In this document: piece after piece, positions 1-8,494 of the stretch
Numbering within the stretch: the stretch's first letter is position 1
How the letters are laid out: each line of letters begins with the position of its first letter
Assembly: GCF_900323545.1 (NCBI RefSeq)
Contig: NZ_OOHN01000008.1
Span: 1,851,144-1,915,143 of the forward strand
Origin: Actinomyces sp. Marseille-P3109
GTDB taxonomy: Bacteria; Actinomycetota; Actinomycetes; Actinomycetales; Actinomycetaceae
Direction of reading: 5' to 3'
Length of the DNA: 64,000 nt
Notes under the pieces: generated by a model
Told to the model about the DNA's origin: nothing
Database searches by the model: none
What the model saw: only the letters and a program-made list of their open reading frames with translations
Program-made: the position numbers and the translations under genes

Positions 1-123
1 AGTCCTGGCCGGGCAGCGCCCCGGGCTGCCGGAGGCCGGGACCTCAGGATGCCTGATGGCCTGATGAGGCGGCACCTCAGGCGAGGGCGTCAGGGCGGGG
101 CCCGTCCCACCGCGATGGACGAC

Positions 124-162
124 GACGGCGCCGCGAGCCACAGGCGGGCCCGCGGCGCCGTC
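124..162 (-). terminator. Candidate terminator downstream of rfbC
   Basis: A perfect 12-bp GC-rich inverted repeat (124-135 and 151-162, 15-nt loop) lies about 20 nt past the rfbC stop on the reverse strand. There is no clear U tract, only GTCGTCGTCC after the stem, so termination is inferred from position and stem strength. Confidence 0.45.
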
Positions 163-184
163 CGGGTCAGCGCTCAGGGGGCTC

Positions 185-766
185 CTAGCTGTTCCCCTCG
201 GGTGCCGGGAAGGGGGTGACGTCGGCCAGGCGCGGATGGGCCTTGTCCTTGTCGGACAGGATCGCCTCGGTCAGCGGGATCGGCCAGGGGACGTTCGCCG
301 TCTCGTCGGCCAGGTTGAGGAAGGTGTACTGGGCGTCGGCCGACCAGTGGTCGTTGACCAGGTAGGTGTAGGCGGTGCTCGGCTCCAGCGTCTGGTAGGC
401 GTTGCCCACGCCCCGGGGCACGAACACGGTGACCGACGGGTCGATCTCGCAGGTGTAGACGGTCCCGAAGGACGGTCCCTCGCGCAGGTCCACCCAGGCG
501 CCGAAGACGCGGCCTGTGGCCACCGAGATGAACTTGTCCCAGGGCTCGGCGTGGATGCCTCGGGTCACCCCGACCTCGTTGTTGAAGGAGATGTTGTTCT
601 GCACCGGCCCGAAGTCGGGCAGCCCCAGGGCCAGCATCTTCTCCCTCTGCCAGTTCTCCTTGAACCAGCCGCGGTTGTCCCCGTGAACGGTCAGGTCAAT
701 GTGCAAGAACCCCGGAATCGGCGTCGTCTCGACGGCGAGCGGCTTGCCCAGCTCGATCTGCCCCAT
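185..766 (-). CDS. rfbC: dTDP-4-dehydrorhamnose 3,5-epimerase (RmlC/RfbC), variant type
   Basis: Cytoplasmic cupin of 193 aa that would convert dTDP-4-keto-6-deoxyglucose to dTDP-4-keto-L-rhamnose, step 3 of dTDP-rhamnose synthesis. RGWFKENW near residue 32 and [11 protein letters not shown] near 70 fit the family, and His72 aligns with the catalytic histidine. The stretch after it ([13 protein letters not shown]) differs from the classical RGLHYQ form; I recall this variant from actinobacterial RmlC-RmlD fusion proteins, but here it stands alone with rfbD 10 kb away. ATG at 766 is chosen because AAGGAG sits 8 nt upstream; a TTG directly precedes it. It is divergent from rfbA across a 200-bp spacer. 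Confidence 0.88.
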   Translation of the reverse strand: MGQIELGKPLAVETTPIPGFLHIDLTVHGDNRGWFKENWQREKMLALGLPDFGPVQNNISFNNEVGVTRGIHAEPWDKFISVATGRVFGAWVDLREGPSFGTVYTCEIDPSVTVFVPRGVGNAYQTLEPSTAYTYLVNDHWSADAQYTFLNLADETANVPWPIPLTEAILSDKDKAHPRLADVTPFPAPEGNS

Positions 767-936
767 CAATGGCTCCTTCTGTGTACGTAGTCAACGACGT
801 CGACGTCGCCGCACTGGCAACGCCCTACCGGGGAAGTCTATCGGCGCTACCGCACCAGCACCTCTGAGACGGGACGGCACGGTCGAACGTGCCGCGCACC
901 ACGGACATGCTCCCCCGAATCAGACGATCCTGGCGT

Positions 937-953
937 CATTCGGCGTCCGAATG
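937..953. promoter_or_regulatory. Short palindrome upstream of rfbA
   Basis: CATTCGG-CGT-CCGAATG is a perfect 7-bp inverted repeat ending 15 nt before the rfbA start. A CATGCT hexamer (957-962) sits six bases before that ATG and could be a -10 box of a leaderless transcript, which would put the palindrome in the promoter spacer as a candidate operator. No regulator is identified. Confidence 0.35.
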
Positions 954-968
954 GGTCATGCTTGGAGT

Positions 969-1841
969 ATGCGAGGAATCATTCTGGCCGGAGGCTCCGG
1001 CACGCGACTCAACCCGATCACCCTGGGGACCTCCAAGCAGCTGGTGCCCGTCTACGACAAGCCGATGATCTACTACCCGCTGAGCACCCTCATGCTCGCC
1101 GGGATCCAGGACGTCCTCATCATCACCACCCCCCACGACGCCCCCGCCTTCCACCGCCTCCTGGGTGACGGCTCCCAGCTCGGCGTCAACCTGTCCTACA
1201 CCGTCCAGCAGGAGCCCAACGGCCTGGCCCAGGCCTTCGTCCTTGGGGCCGACTTCATCGGCTCCGAGAGCGCCGCCCTGGTCCTGGGCGACAACATCTT
1301 CTACGGCCCGGGCATGGGCACCCAGCTGCGCCGTCACACCAACCCCGACGGCGGTGTCGTCTACGCCTACCAGGTCGCCGACCCCACGGCCTACGGCGTC
1401 GTCGAGTTCGACGAGGACTTCAAGGCCATCTCCATCGAGGAGAAGCCCGCCCATCCCCGCTCCACCTACGCCGTGCCCGGCCTGTACTTCTACGACAACG
1501 ACGTCGTCGAGATCGCGGGGAACCTTGAACCCTCCGCCCGAGGCGAGTACGAGATCACCGACGTCAACCGCACCTACCTGGAGGCGGGGCGGCTCACCGT
1601 CGAGGTCCTCCCCCGTGGTACCGCCTGGCTCGACACCGGAACCTTCGACTCGCTGGCCGACGCCACCAGCTTCATCCGCACCGTCCAGCACCGCCAGGGC
1701 CTCAACATCGGCGCCCCCGAGGAGGTCGCCTGGCGCATGGGCTTCATCGACGACGAGGGTCTGCGCCGCCGCGCCGAGCCCCTGGTCAAGTCCGGTTACG
1801 GCACCTACCTCCTGGGCCTGCTGGAGCACCAGCGGGCCTGA
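969..1841 (+). CDS. rfbA: Glucose-1-phosphate thymidylyltransferase (RmlA/RfbA)
   Basis: Makes dTDP-glucose from dTTP and glucose-1-phosphate, the first step of dTDP-L-rhamnose synthesis. The 290-aa product is the usual length for RmlA. It opens with the nucleotidyltransferase signature GGSGTRL, followed by [25 protein letters not shown] and EEKP follow as expected. The frame is open far upstream, but only ATG 969 puts GGSGTRL at its normal distance from the N-terminus; an earlier ATG at 951 has no ribosome-binding site. A strong stem-loop follows the gene, so it is probably its own unit, divergent from rfbC. Confidence 0.95.
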   Translation: MRGIILAGGSGTRLNPITLGTSKQLVPVYDKPMIYYPLSTLMLAGIQDVLIITTPHDAPAFHRLLGDGSQLGVNLSYTVQQEPNGLAQAFVLGADFIGSESAALVLGDNIFYGPGMGTQLRRHTNPDGGVVYAYQVADPTAYGVVEFDEDFKAISIEEKPAHPRSTYAVPGLYFYDNDVVEIAGNLEPSARGEYEITDVNRTYLEAGRLTVEVLPRGTAWLDTGTFDSLADATSFIRTVQHRQGLNIGAPEEVAWRMGFIDDEGLRRRAEPLVKSGYGTYLLGLLEHQRA

Positions 1842-1875
1842 GCCGAAGCAACGGTCACCAGAACCTCGGGCACTG

Positions 1876-1911
1876 GTGGGCGGGTGGCGCGAACCGGCGC
1901 CGCCCGCCCAC
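1876..1911 (+). terminator. Terminator after rfbA
   Basis: Two 15-bp arms (1876-1890 and 1897-1911, one mismatch) with a 6-nt loop form a GC-rich hairpin 35 nt past the rfbA stop. An AT-rich stretch with TTTT follows about 30 nt later. Confidence 0.65.
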
Positions 1912-1937
1912 GGGTCTCAATGACCCCACCCCAGCAG

Positions 1938-1966
1938 TTCAGTTTTACCTCTTGACCTGCTATCTT
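1938..1966 (+). promoter_or_regulatory. Possible promoter of the phosphocholine module
   Basis: TATCTT (1961-1966) resembles a -10 box, with a weak TTCAGT (1938-1943) 17 nt before it, in an AT-rich patch between the rfbA terminator and the next gene. A TTGACC at 1952 has no matching -10. Weak evidence. Confidence 0.28.
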
Positions 1967-2012
1967 CGAACACCACAGCATTTCCCTCTTCAGTGAACGA
2001 ACGGTGGATCCG

Positions 2013-3842
2013 ATGGCAGAAGCCCAGGCACAGCCCCTGTCGCAGTCGCAGTTCGATGTGCTCTACACCCTCCTGCGGGCGGGCGATGCGCTCACCCAGC
2101 GCCAGATCCAGACGTCCACCGGCATGTCCCTAGGACGGGTCAACGCCGCCGTGCGCGAGTGCGAGGCGGCCGGCTACATCCAGGAGCGCCACCTGACCGA
2201 GGCGGGCCGGACCGCCCTGGAGCCCTACCGGGTGGACAACGCCGTCATCATGGCGGCGGGCCTGTCCCAGCGCTTCGCCCCGATCTCCTACGAGCGCCCC
2301 AAGGGCATGCTCCGCGTACGCGACGAGGTCCTGGTCGAGCGGCAGATCCGCCAGCTGCACGAGGCCGGCATCACGGACGTGACGGTCGTCGTCGGCTACA
2401 AGAAGGAGTACTTCTTCTACCTGGCAGAGCAGTTCGACGTGAGGATCGTCGTCAACGACGACTACGTCTCGCGCAACAACAACGGTTCCCTGTGGCTGGT
2501 GCGCGACATCCTGGCGAACACCTTCATCTGCTCCTCCGACGACTACTTCACGGACAACCCCTTCGAGTCGCACGTCTACAAGGCCTACTACTCGGCCCAG
2601 TACGTCGAGGGCCCCACCGAGGAGTGGTGCATCACCACCGGCCCGGGCGATCGGATCACGGACATCGAGGTCGGGGGCTCCGACGCCTGGATCATGCTGG
2701 GCCACGTCTACTTCGACCGAGCCTTCTCCTCCACCTTCCGGCGCATCCTGGAGGAGGTCTACCACCTGCCCGAGACGGCGCCCAAGCTGTGGGAGGCGAT
2801 CTACATCGAGCACGTCAAGGAGCTCGACATGGTCATGCGCCGCTACCCCGAGGGCATGATCAACGAGTTCGACTCGGTCGACGAGATCCGCTCCTTCGAC
2901 CCGAAGTTCATCGAGAACGTAGACTCCGAGGTCTTCGACCACATCTCCGAGGCCCTGGGCTGCCGCAAGACGGAGATCTCCGGCTTCTACCCCCTCAAGC
3001 AGGGGCTGACGAACCTGTCGTGCCACTTCACCGTGGACGGCGAGGAGTACGTCTACCGCCACCCCGGCGTCGGCACCGAGGAGATCGTCGACCGCCACGC
3101 CGAGGCGGCAGGCCTGCGCCTGGCTCGTGAGCTTGGCCTGGATACGACCTTCGTGGCCGACGACGACGCCCGGGGGTGGAAGATCTCCCGATTCGTCCCC
3201 GAGGCCCGCAACCTGGACATCGCCAACGCCGACGAGCTCAGGCAGGCCATGCGCATGGCCCGCAGCCTGCACACCTCCGGCAGGACGCTTCAGCGGGACT
3301 TCGACTACATCCAGGAGGCGCTGCGCTACGAGCAGCTGATCGAGCGTCACCATCCCATCGACGTCCCCGACTACGTCGAGCTGCGCAGCAAGGTGATGCG
3401 CCTCAAGGTCGCCGCCGACGCGGACGGCTTCGAGAGGGTGCCCAGCCACAACGACTTCTTCCCGCCGAACTTCCTGGTGGCCGGCGACGGCCACATCGAT
3501 CTCATCGACTGGGAGTACGCCGGCATGTCCGACATCGCCAGCGACTTCGGGACCCTGGTGGTGTGCACGCAGATGCGCGTCGGGCGCGCCGACGAGGCGA
3601 TCGCCTACTACTTCGACCGCACCCCCACTGCTCAGGAGCGCCGCCACTTCTGGTCCTACGTGGTCTTCGCCGGCTGGTGCTGGTACGTGTGGGCCCTGGC
3701 CAAGGAGGCCGAGGGCGACGACGCCGGCCAGGAGGTCTTCACCTACTACCGCCACGTCACCGACTACGTCGACGCCCTGCTGTCCTGGTACGAGGACGGT
3801 GAGGACGCGGTGCCGGCGATCTTCGCCGGTGATGCTCACTGA
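2013..3842 (+). CDS. Winged-helix / phosphocholine cytidylyltransferase / choline kinase fusion (LicC-LicA type)
   Basis: A 609-aa cytoplasmic protein with three parts. Residues about 10-75 form a winged-helix DNA-binding-like domain (LTQRQIQTSTGMSLGRVNAAV). Residues about 75-300 are a nucleotidyltransferase with AAGLSQRF and RPKGM, as in LicC enzymes that make CDP-choline from phosphocholine and CTP. Residues about 320-600 are a choline/ethanolamine kinase-like APH fold with SHNDFFPPN (Asp481) and LIDWEYAG (Asp499), as in LicA. Together with licD downstream, this would activate choline for transfer to a surface glycan. Choline as substrate is inferred from family and context; ethanolamine or another amino alcohol is possible. 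ATG 2013 follows GGTGGA; a GTG at 2004 is less well supported. No choline importer (LicB) is in the window. Confidence 0.85.
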   Translation: MAEAQAQPLSQSQFDVLYTLLRAGDALTQRQIQTSTGMSLGRVNAAVRECEAAGYIQERHLTEAGRTALEPYRVDNAVIMAAGLSQRFAPISYERPKGMLRVRDEVLVERQIRQLHEAGITDVTVVVGYKKEYFFYLAEQFDVRIVVNDDYVSRNNNGSLWLVRDILANTFICSSDDYFTDNPFESHVYKAYYSAQYVEGPTEEWCITTGPGDRITDIEVGGSDAWIMLGHVYFDRAFSSTFRRILEEVYHLPETAPKLWEAIYIEHVKELDMVMRRYPEGMINEFDSVDEIRSFDPKFIENVDSEVFDHISEALGCRKTEISGFYPLKQGLTNLSCHFTVDGEEYVYRHPGVGTEEIVDRHAEAAGLRLARELGLDTTFVADDDARGWKISRFVPEARNLDIANADELRQAMRMARSLHTSGRTLQRDFDYIQEALRYEQLIERHHPIDVPDYVELRSKVMRLKVAADADGFERVPSHNDFFPPNFLVAGDGHIDLIDWEYAGMSDIASDFGTLVVCTQMRVGRADEAIAYYFDRTPTAQERRHFWSYVVFAGWCWYVWALAKEAEGDDAGQEVFTYYRHVTDYVDALLSWYEDGEDAVPAIFAGDAH

Positions 3843-3923
3843 AGCGATGCGCGCTCTGGTGCCGCCGGCCGGGCGTGCGACAATGTGCACCGTCTTCCCG
3901 CAGGCAGATGAAAGGACGGGTCG

Positions 3924-4784
3924 ATGACCGCCACGGAGGATTCGACGCAGCTCAGGAAGATCCAGCTCGCCGCCACCGCCGCCCTCAAGGAGTTCGACCG
4001 GATCTGCACGCTTCTGGGAACCCGGTACGTGATCTACGGGGGGACCGCGATCGGGGCCGCTCGTCATCAGGGCTTCATCCCGTGGGACGACGACGTCGAC
4101 GTGTGCATGCCCCGTGAGGACTACGAGCGCTTTCTCGCCGAGGCGCCGGCCGTGATCGCCCCGGCCTTCGAGGTGATCTCCTCCGGCTCTCACCCCGACT
4201 ACCCGAGGACCTTCGGTGTTCTCGGTCTCGTCGGCTCGACCTTCGTCCCAGGCGTGGCCCGCAACCGGTCGTTCAGGATGCCGTTGGGCATCGACCTGTT
4301 CCCCCTGGACCCCATCCCCGACGACCCGAAGGCCTTCAGGCGCCAGGCTCGTGCCACCTGGGTCTGGGGCCGCCTGCTCTTTCTGCTCGGGACGCCTACA
4401 CCCGATATTCCGTTGCGCGCCCCCCTCAAGCAGGTCGCCAGCAGCATCATGCACGTCGTCCACTGGAGCCTGCGCGCAGCACGGGTGAGGCCCTCGACCC
4501 TGCAGCGCCGCTGGGAGCGCGCCGCGCGCAGGCACGAGGCAAGCGCCTCCGGCCGGCTGGGCGACTTCTCAACGCAGGACCCGGGGCGCTGGTCGGCGTC
4601 ACTGGAGGAGCTCTTCCCCGCCAGGCGCGTCCCCTTCGAGGACATCACGGTCATGACGGCGCACGATGACGACGCGATCCTCAGACGCGGATACGGCGAC
4701 TACATGCAGCTGCCCCCCGAGGAGGAACGCGTCAACCACCAGGCCTCCACCGTTGTCCTGGGCCCCCATGCCCCCGTCTCCTAG
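3924..4784 (+). CDS. licD: LicD-family phosphotransferase
   Basis: LicD proteins transfer phosphocholine (or a related phospho-group) from a CDP-activated donor onto a sugar of a surface polymer at the inner membrane face. The 286-aa product has the family core near residues 38-70: GGTAIGAARHQGFIPWDDD followed by VDVCMPREDYERF, with the acidic cluster D55-D59 expected to bind metal. GIDLFPLDPI and a C-terminal GYGDYMQLPPEE segment also match the family. AAAGGA about 9 nt upstream supports ATG 3924. The gene lies 80 bp after the LicC/LicA-like fusion, so the two probably act in one pathway. GACAAT (3879-3884) upstream could be a -10 box. Confidence 0.88.
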   Translation: MTATEDSTQLRKIQLAATAALKEFDRICTLLGTRYVIYGGTAIGAARHQGFIPWDDDVDVCMPREDYERFLAEAPAVIAPAFEVISSGSHPDYPRTFGVLGLVGSTFVPGVARNRSFRMPLGIDLFPLDPIPDDPKAFRRQARATWVWGRLLFLLGTPTPDIPLRAPLKQVASSIMHVVHWSLRAARVRPSTLQRRWERAARRHEASASGRLGDFSTQDPGRWSASLEELFPARRVPFEDITVMTAHDDDAILRRGYGDYMQLPPEEERVNHQASTVVLGPHAPVS

Positions 4785-4886
4785 AGCGGTTCCCGCACCC
4801 GGTGGCGACGACGCCTGTCATCGTTCGCAACAACTTTTCATCGCCCCCGTCCCAAAGGGGCCCTTCACTGAGGTCATACCCATTCC

Positions 4887-6170
4887 GTGAACATCTCATC
4901 GAAGAAACCCCGTGAGGAAGCAGCACCGCCTCCTCTGCCGCTGCGCACGAATCTCATCTGGAGCTCGACCGGTTCACTGACCAGGACCATGTGCAACTGG
5001 CTGATGACCATCGCGGCCGTCCGCCTCTCCACCGGATTCGACACCGCCGGCATCCTCTCGCTGGCCATGTCGATCTCCAACCTCGTGTTCCCCATCGCGG
5101 AGTACCGGTTGAGGACGGTTCAGGTCACAGACGTGCGCGGGGAGCACACGAGCCAGGAGTACCTGGGGATGAGGCTCATCGCCTCCGCGGCGGCGCTCGG
5201 AGCAGGCGCTGTCTACACGATCGCCACCACGAACGCCGGCGCCTTCCTCGTCATCATGACTTACACCTTCTCCCAGCTGGTCGTCACGTATCTCGAGGGA
5301 TTCCACGCCACCGAGCAGCGCAGGATGCGGATGGACTACATCGGCATCTCCTACCTGCTCCAGGGCATTGGCGGCCTCGTCGCCTTCTGCCTCGGAATCG
5401 TCCTGTTCAACTCATTGCTTGCGGCAACACTGCTGCTCACCGCCGTCAACATCGGAATCGGGGCGTTCTACGACATCCCCCGAGCACGCCGCTTCGGCCC
5501 GATCCGCCCCGAGATCCGCTGGCGCGACGCCACACCGACCTTTGTCCGACTGTTCCCCGTGGCCATGGTCAATACCGCGCTCAGCGTCGTCACCCTCGTA
5601 CCTCGCCAGCACCTGTCCGATGTCATGGGGGCGGACGCGCTGGGGATATACGCGTCGGTCGCGGTGCCCGCGGTCATCATTCAGGCGACAGCCACGTACC
5701 TCTACACTCCTGTGCTGGGCCGGCTGATCGAGCTCATGATGACGGATAAGCCCAGGGCCGCCGCCCTCCTGGCACGCATCTGCATGTTCTTCATCGCCGT
5801 CGGGGCGGCTTCATGCCTCGCCTTCTGGGTAGCCGGCGACTGGCTTCTGGGACTCGTCTTCGGAAGCGACATCCTCCCCTACGCCTACCTCGTGCAACCG
5901 GCGCTTCTTCTGTCCCTGATCACGGCATTCGTCTGGTTCACCAACGACATCCTGCTGGGTCTGCGCGACTACGTCGGCTGCCTGCTGGGCGGCGTGGCCG
6001 CGGCCGGCATCACCGTGGCGATCACGAGCCCTCTGACCCGCCAGTTCGACCTGAATGCGCCGACGGTCGTGGGGATCATCGCCAGCGTCATCGCGCTCTT
6101 GGTGATGGGGTTGTTCTTCGTCCGGGACTACCGCAGACTCACCCCCATGACACCCGTCTCCCAGAAATGA
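4887..6170 (+). CDS. Polysaccharide flippase (Wzx-like), first copy
   Basis: A 427-aa integral membrane protein with about 12 hydrophobic segments along its whole length, as in the MATE-like oligosaccharide flippases that turn lipid-linked repeat units to the outer face. It starts at GTG 4887 and follows licD by 102 bp; the adjacent GT starts 19 bp after its end. This suggests it exports the unit that the phosphocholine genes decorate. There is no residue-level substrate evidence, and a second flippase lies at 52.5-53.8 kb. Confidence 0.75.
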   Translation: MNISSKKPREEAAPPPLPLRTNLIWSSTGSLTRTMCNWLMTIAAVRLSTGFDTAGILSLAMSISNLVFPIAEYRLRTVQVTDVRGEHTSQEYLGMRLIASAAALGAGAVYTIATTNAGAFLVIMTYTFSQLVVTYLEGFHATEQRRMRMDYIGISYLLQGIGGLVAFCLGIVLFNSLLAATLLLTAVNIGIGAFYDIPRARRFGPIRPEIRWRDATPTFVRLFPVAMVNTALSVVTLVPRQHLSDVMGADALGIYASVAVPAVIIQATATYLYTPVLGRLIELMMTDKPRAAALLARICMFFIAVGAASCLAFWVAGDWLLGLVFGSDILPYAYLVQPALLLSLITAFVWFTNDILLGLRDYVGCLLGGVAAAGITVAITSPLTRQFDLNAPTVVGIIASVIALLVMGLFFVRDYRRLTPMTPVSQK

Positions 6171-6189
6171 TCCGCTGAGGCCCACCACG

Positions 6190-7356
6190 ATGTCTGATGC
6201 CGCCCTTCCCGACCGACGTGTCCCGAGCTCAGGAACTCCTCGCCTGAGGATCGCACTGGTGACCAACACCTATCCTCCTAGAATGGGGGGATTGGAGCTC
6301 CACATCGCCAATCTGGCTCACAACCTGTCCGATCTTGGTCACCGGATCTGGGTGCTGACGATCGCCTCGGAGCCCAGCAAGAGGATGGACGGCGACATCC
6401 GGGTTCGCACGGAGCGCTCGTATCTGCCCATTGCCGACGTCATCTCGTTCCCCGCGATCGGGACGACGTCCGCCATCGCACGTTTCCTGCGAGAGCACAG
6501 TATTGACGTCGTCTCAACCCATACGCGCTTCTTCCCTATGAGCTTCGTGGGGCTGCGCGCCGCTCATGCCGCCCGGGTCCCAGTCATCCACACGGAGCAC
6601 GGAAGCGGCTTCGTGGCAACACCCTCCGCGCCTATCGCTGTGGGCTCGCGCGTTGTCGACCTGTCGATGGGCCGCTACGTCCTGCGCCACGCCGATCGGG
6701 TGCTGGCCGTCTCCCCCCAGGCGGCGGCCTTCGCCCAGCGTCTCGGCGCTCGTCACGCGGACGTCTTCTACAACGCGATCACACCTTCCCAGCACACCGG
6801 CCCCATCGAGGACAGGCCCGCCCACCTCGTGTTCGTCGGCCGCATGGTGGCCGGCAAGGGCTGGGAGACCTTCCTGGACGCCGTGGCGGCGCTGCGAAGC
6901 AGGGGGATAGCGGCGACAGGGGAGATGATCGGCGACGGCGCCCAGCTCGGAGCCGCTCACGAGCGCTGCGAGGCCCTGGGACTGTCCGAGGTGGTCGATG
7001 TACGCGGCAGAGTCCCTCAGGGGGAGGTCAGGAGCGCGTTGCGGGGATCGACCCTCGTCAACCCGACCACCCTGTCCGAGGGCTTCCAGACGACGCTGCT
7101 GGAGGCCATCTCCGAGCAGGGGCGGGTCGTCACCTTCGATGTGCCCGGAGCTCAGCTGCTGCGCGACCAGGGAGCACCCATCACGGTGTGCCCGTCGAAA
7201 ACGACCGACTCATTGGTGGCCGGCCTCACCGAGGCCCTGAGCACTCCGCTTCCGCAGGCGTCAACCGACCTGATTCAGGAGTGGACATGGCCGGTGCGCG
7301 CGCGCCAGTACGAGTCCATCGCCCTCGAGGTGATCAGCCGGTACGCACAGCAGTGA
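6190..7356 (+). CDS. Glycosyltransferase, GT4-like
   Basis: A 388-aa soluble GT-B enzyme. The N-terminal half begins RIALVTNTYPPRMGGLELHIANLA, split here as RIALVTNTYPPRMGG then LELHIANLA, typical of GT4 proteins. The C-terminal half has LVFVGRMVAGKGWETFLDAV and a degenerate EGFQTTLLEAI donor-binding motif. Acceptor and donor are unknown. It sits directly behind the flippase and ends 11 bp from the convergent DUF2304 gene. Confidence 0.82.
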   Translation: MSDAALPDRRVPSSGTPRLRIALVTNTYPPRMGGLELHIANLAHNLSDLGHRIWVLTIASEPSKRMDGDIRVRTERSYLPIADVISFPAIGTTSAIARFLREHSIDVVSTHTRFFPMSFVGLRAAHAARVPVIHTEHGSGFVATPSAPIAVGSRVVDLSMGRYVLRHADRVLAVSPQAAAFAQRLGARHADVFYNAITPSQHTGPIEDRPAHLVFVGRMVAGKGWETFLDAVAALRSRGIAATGEMIGDGAQLGAAHERCEALGLSEVVDVRGRVPQGEVRSALRGSTLVNPTTLSEGFQTTLLEAISEQGRVVTFDVPGAQLLRDQGAPITVCPSKTTDSLVAGLTEALSTPLPQASTDLIQEWTWPVRARQYESIALEVISRYAQQ

Positions 7357-7367
7357 CCGACCCCATA

Positions 7368-7754
7368 TCAGGAATCGGCCCCGCCCGTGTCGTCGCCCTG
7401 CGAATCCAGTCGGTTGCGCAGCGCATCGACCTCGGCGCGCAGAATTGCGATCTCCTCGGTGAGCCGGCGGCGGTCCTCGAAGGACTGGGACAGATCAACG
7501 CTGAAGCGCAGGGACAGCAGCAGGAGAATGATGCCTGCCACGAAGAAGCCCAGGTTGAGAGGGACGACCACCCCCAGAGCACGGGACACGGCTTCGAGAG
7601 CACCGGGAATGACCGAGAACAGAACGCTTCCCACCGCAATGACGATCCACCACGTGGCGTACGCCTCTTTCATTCCTGCGTTGCGCATCTTGAGAAAGAC
7701 GGACACCAGGACCACCACGCCGAAGGCGACGCCGAGCAGATAGGTCGAGCTCAT
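7368..7754 (-). CDS. DUF2304 small membrane protein (GacJ-like partner)
   Basis: A 128-aa protein with three hydrophobic segments followed by a charged coiled-coil-like tail (about residues 90-120, LTEEIAILRAEVDALRNRL). It fits DUF2304. In streptococci the DUF2304 protein GacJ associates with the GT2 enzyme GacI and stimulates polyprenyl-phosphate-GlcNAc synthesis. The 4-nt overlap with the preceding GT2 gene supports the same partnership here. A second GT2/DUF2304 pair lies at 56.9-58.1 kb. Confidence 0.8.
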   Translation of the reverse strand: MSSTYLLGVAFGVVVLVSVFLKMRNAGMKEAYATWWIVIAVGSVLFSVIPGALEAVSRALGVVVPLNLGFFVAGIILLLLSLRFSVDLSQSFEDRRRLTEEIAILRAEVDALRNRLDSQGDDTGGADS

Positions 7755-8494
7755 TCCCCTCCCCCTTCACGATTGCGAACCGAGGATCGAGGGCGGGTCA
7801 GAGCGATCCCGAGCGCCAGGAAGGCCCGAGCGAGAAGACGGGCGGACTTGAGGAAGCCGTGCGAGGGTGTTCCCCCGGCTCGTTGTCGCATCTGCACGGG
7901 GAGCTGACGCACAGCCAGACCGTGACGGACAGCGATGACGAGAGCCTCGATGGTGTCCCCGAGGTACTCCGCCGGATACTCCTGAGAGAACAGGTGAATG
8001 GCTCGCCGATTCGTCAGCTTGAACCCGGACGTCGTGTCCGTGAGCCGGGTGCCGCACACGCGGGACAGGACCAGTGAGAGCACGTTCATGGCCCACTGAC
8101 GCGGTCCCCGGACCGCGTAGTCGCCCTTCCCGGCGAAACGCGCACCGATGACGACGTCCGCCCCCGTCTCCCGCATGCACTCGAGCATCGCGGGAATCTC
8201 CGCCGGATCGTGCTGCCCATCGGCATCGGTCTGAACCGCGTACTCATAGCCGTTCCGAGCCGCGTACAGGTACCCGGCCCTCATCGCTCCGCCGACGCCG
8301 AGGTTGAGGGGCAGGTCGAGCACCACGACTCCGGCCTCTCGAGCGATGGACGCCGTGGCGTCGGTCGAACCGTCTGAGACCACGAGGACATCCGCCAGCC
8401 CTCGCACGGCGGAGGTGATCTCCGCGAGCACGGGGCCGATGACGGCCTCCTCATTCCACGCAGGGATGATGACCAGCATTGGCTGAGGATTCAT
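7751..8494 (-). CDS. GT2, polyprenyl-phosphate sugar synthase type
   Basis: A 247-aa GT-A enzyme of the dolichyl-phosphate-mannose/glucose synthase group: VIIPAWNEEAVIG, VVSDGSTDAT, TDADGQHDP (DXD region) and TSGFKLTNRRAI. It likely charges undecaprenyl phosphate with a single sugar on the cytoplasmic face. It overlaps the DUF2142 gene upstream and the DUF2304 gene downstream by 4 nt each, so the three are one translationally coupled unit. Confidence 0.85.
   Translation of the reverse strand: MNPQPMLVIIPAWNEEAVIGPVLAEITSAVRGLADVLVVSDGSTDATASIAREAGVVVLDLPLNLGVGGAMRAGYLYAARNGYEYAVQTDADGQHDPAEIPAMLECMRETGADVVIGARFAGKGDYAVRGPRQWAMNVLSLVLSRVCGTRLTDTTSGFKLTNRRAIHLFSQEYPAEYLGDTIEALVIAVRHGLAVRQLPVQMRQRAGGTPSHGFLKSARLLARAFLALGIALTRPRSSVRNREGGGE

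Noticed and set aside
2130..4535. Long open reading frame of about 800 codons on the reverse strand
   Set aside because: It lies antisense to the LicC/LicA-like fusion and licD, which have full catalytic motifs; its product is low-complexity Val/Gly/Asp-rich, typical of a GC-rich shadow frame.
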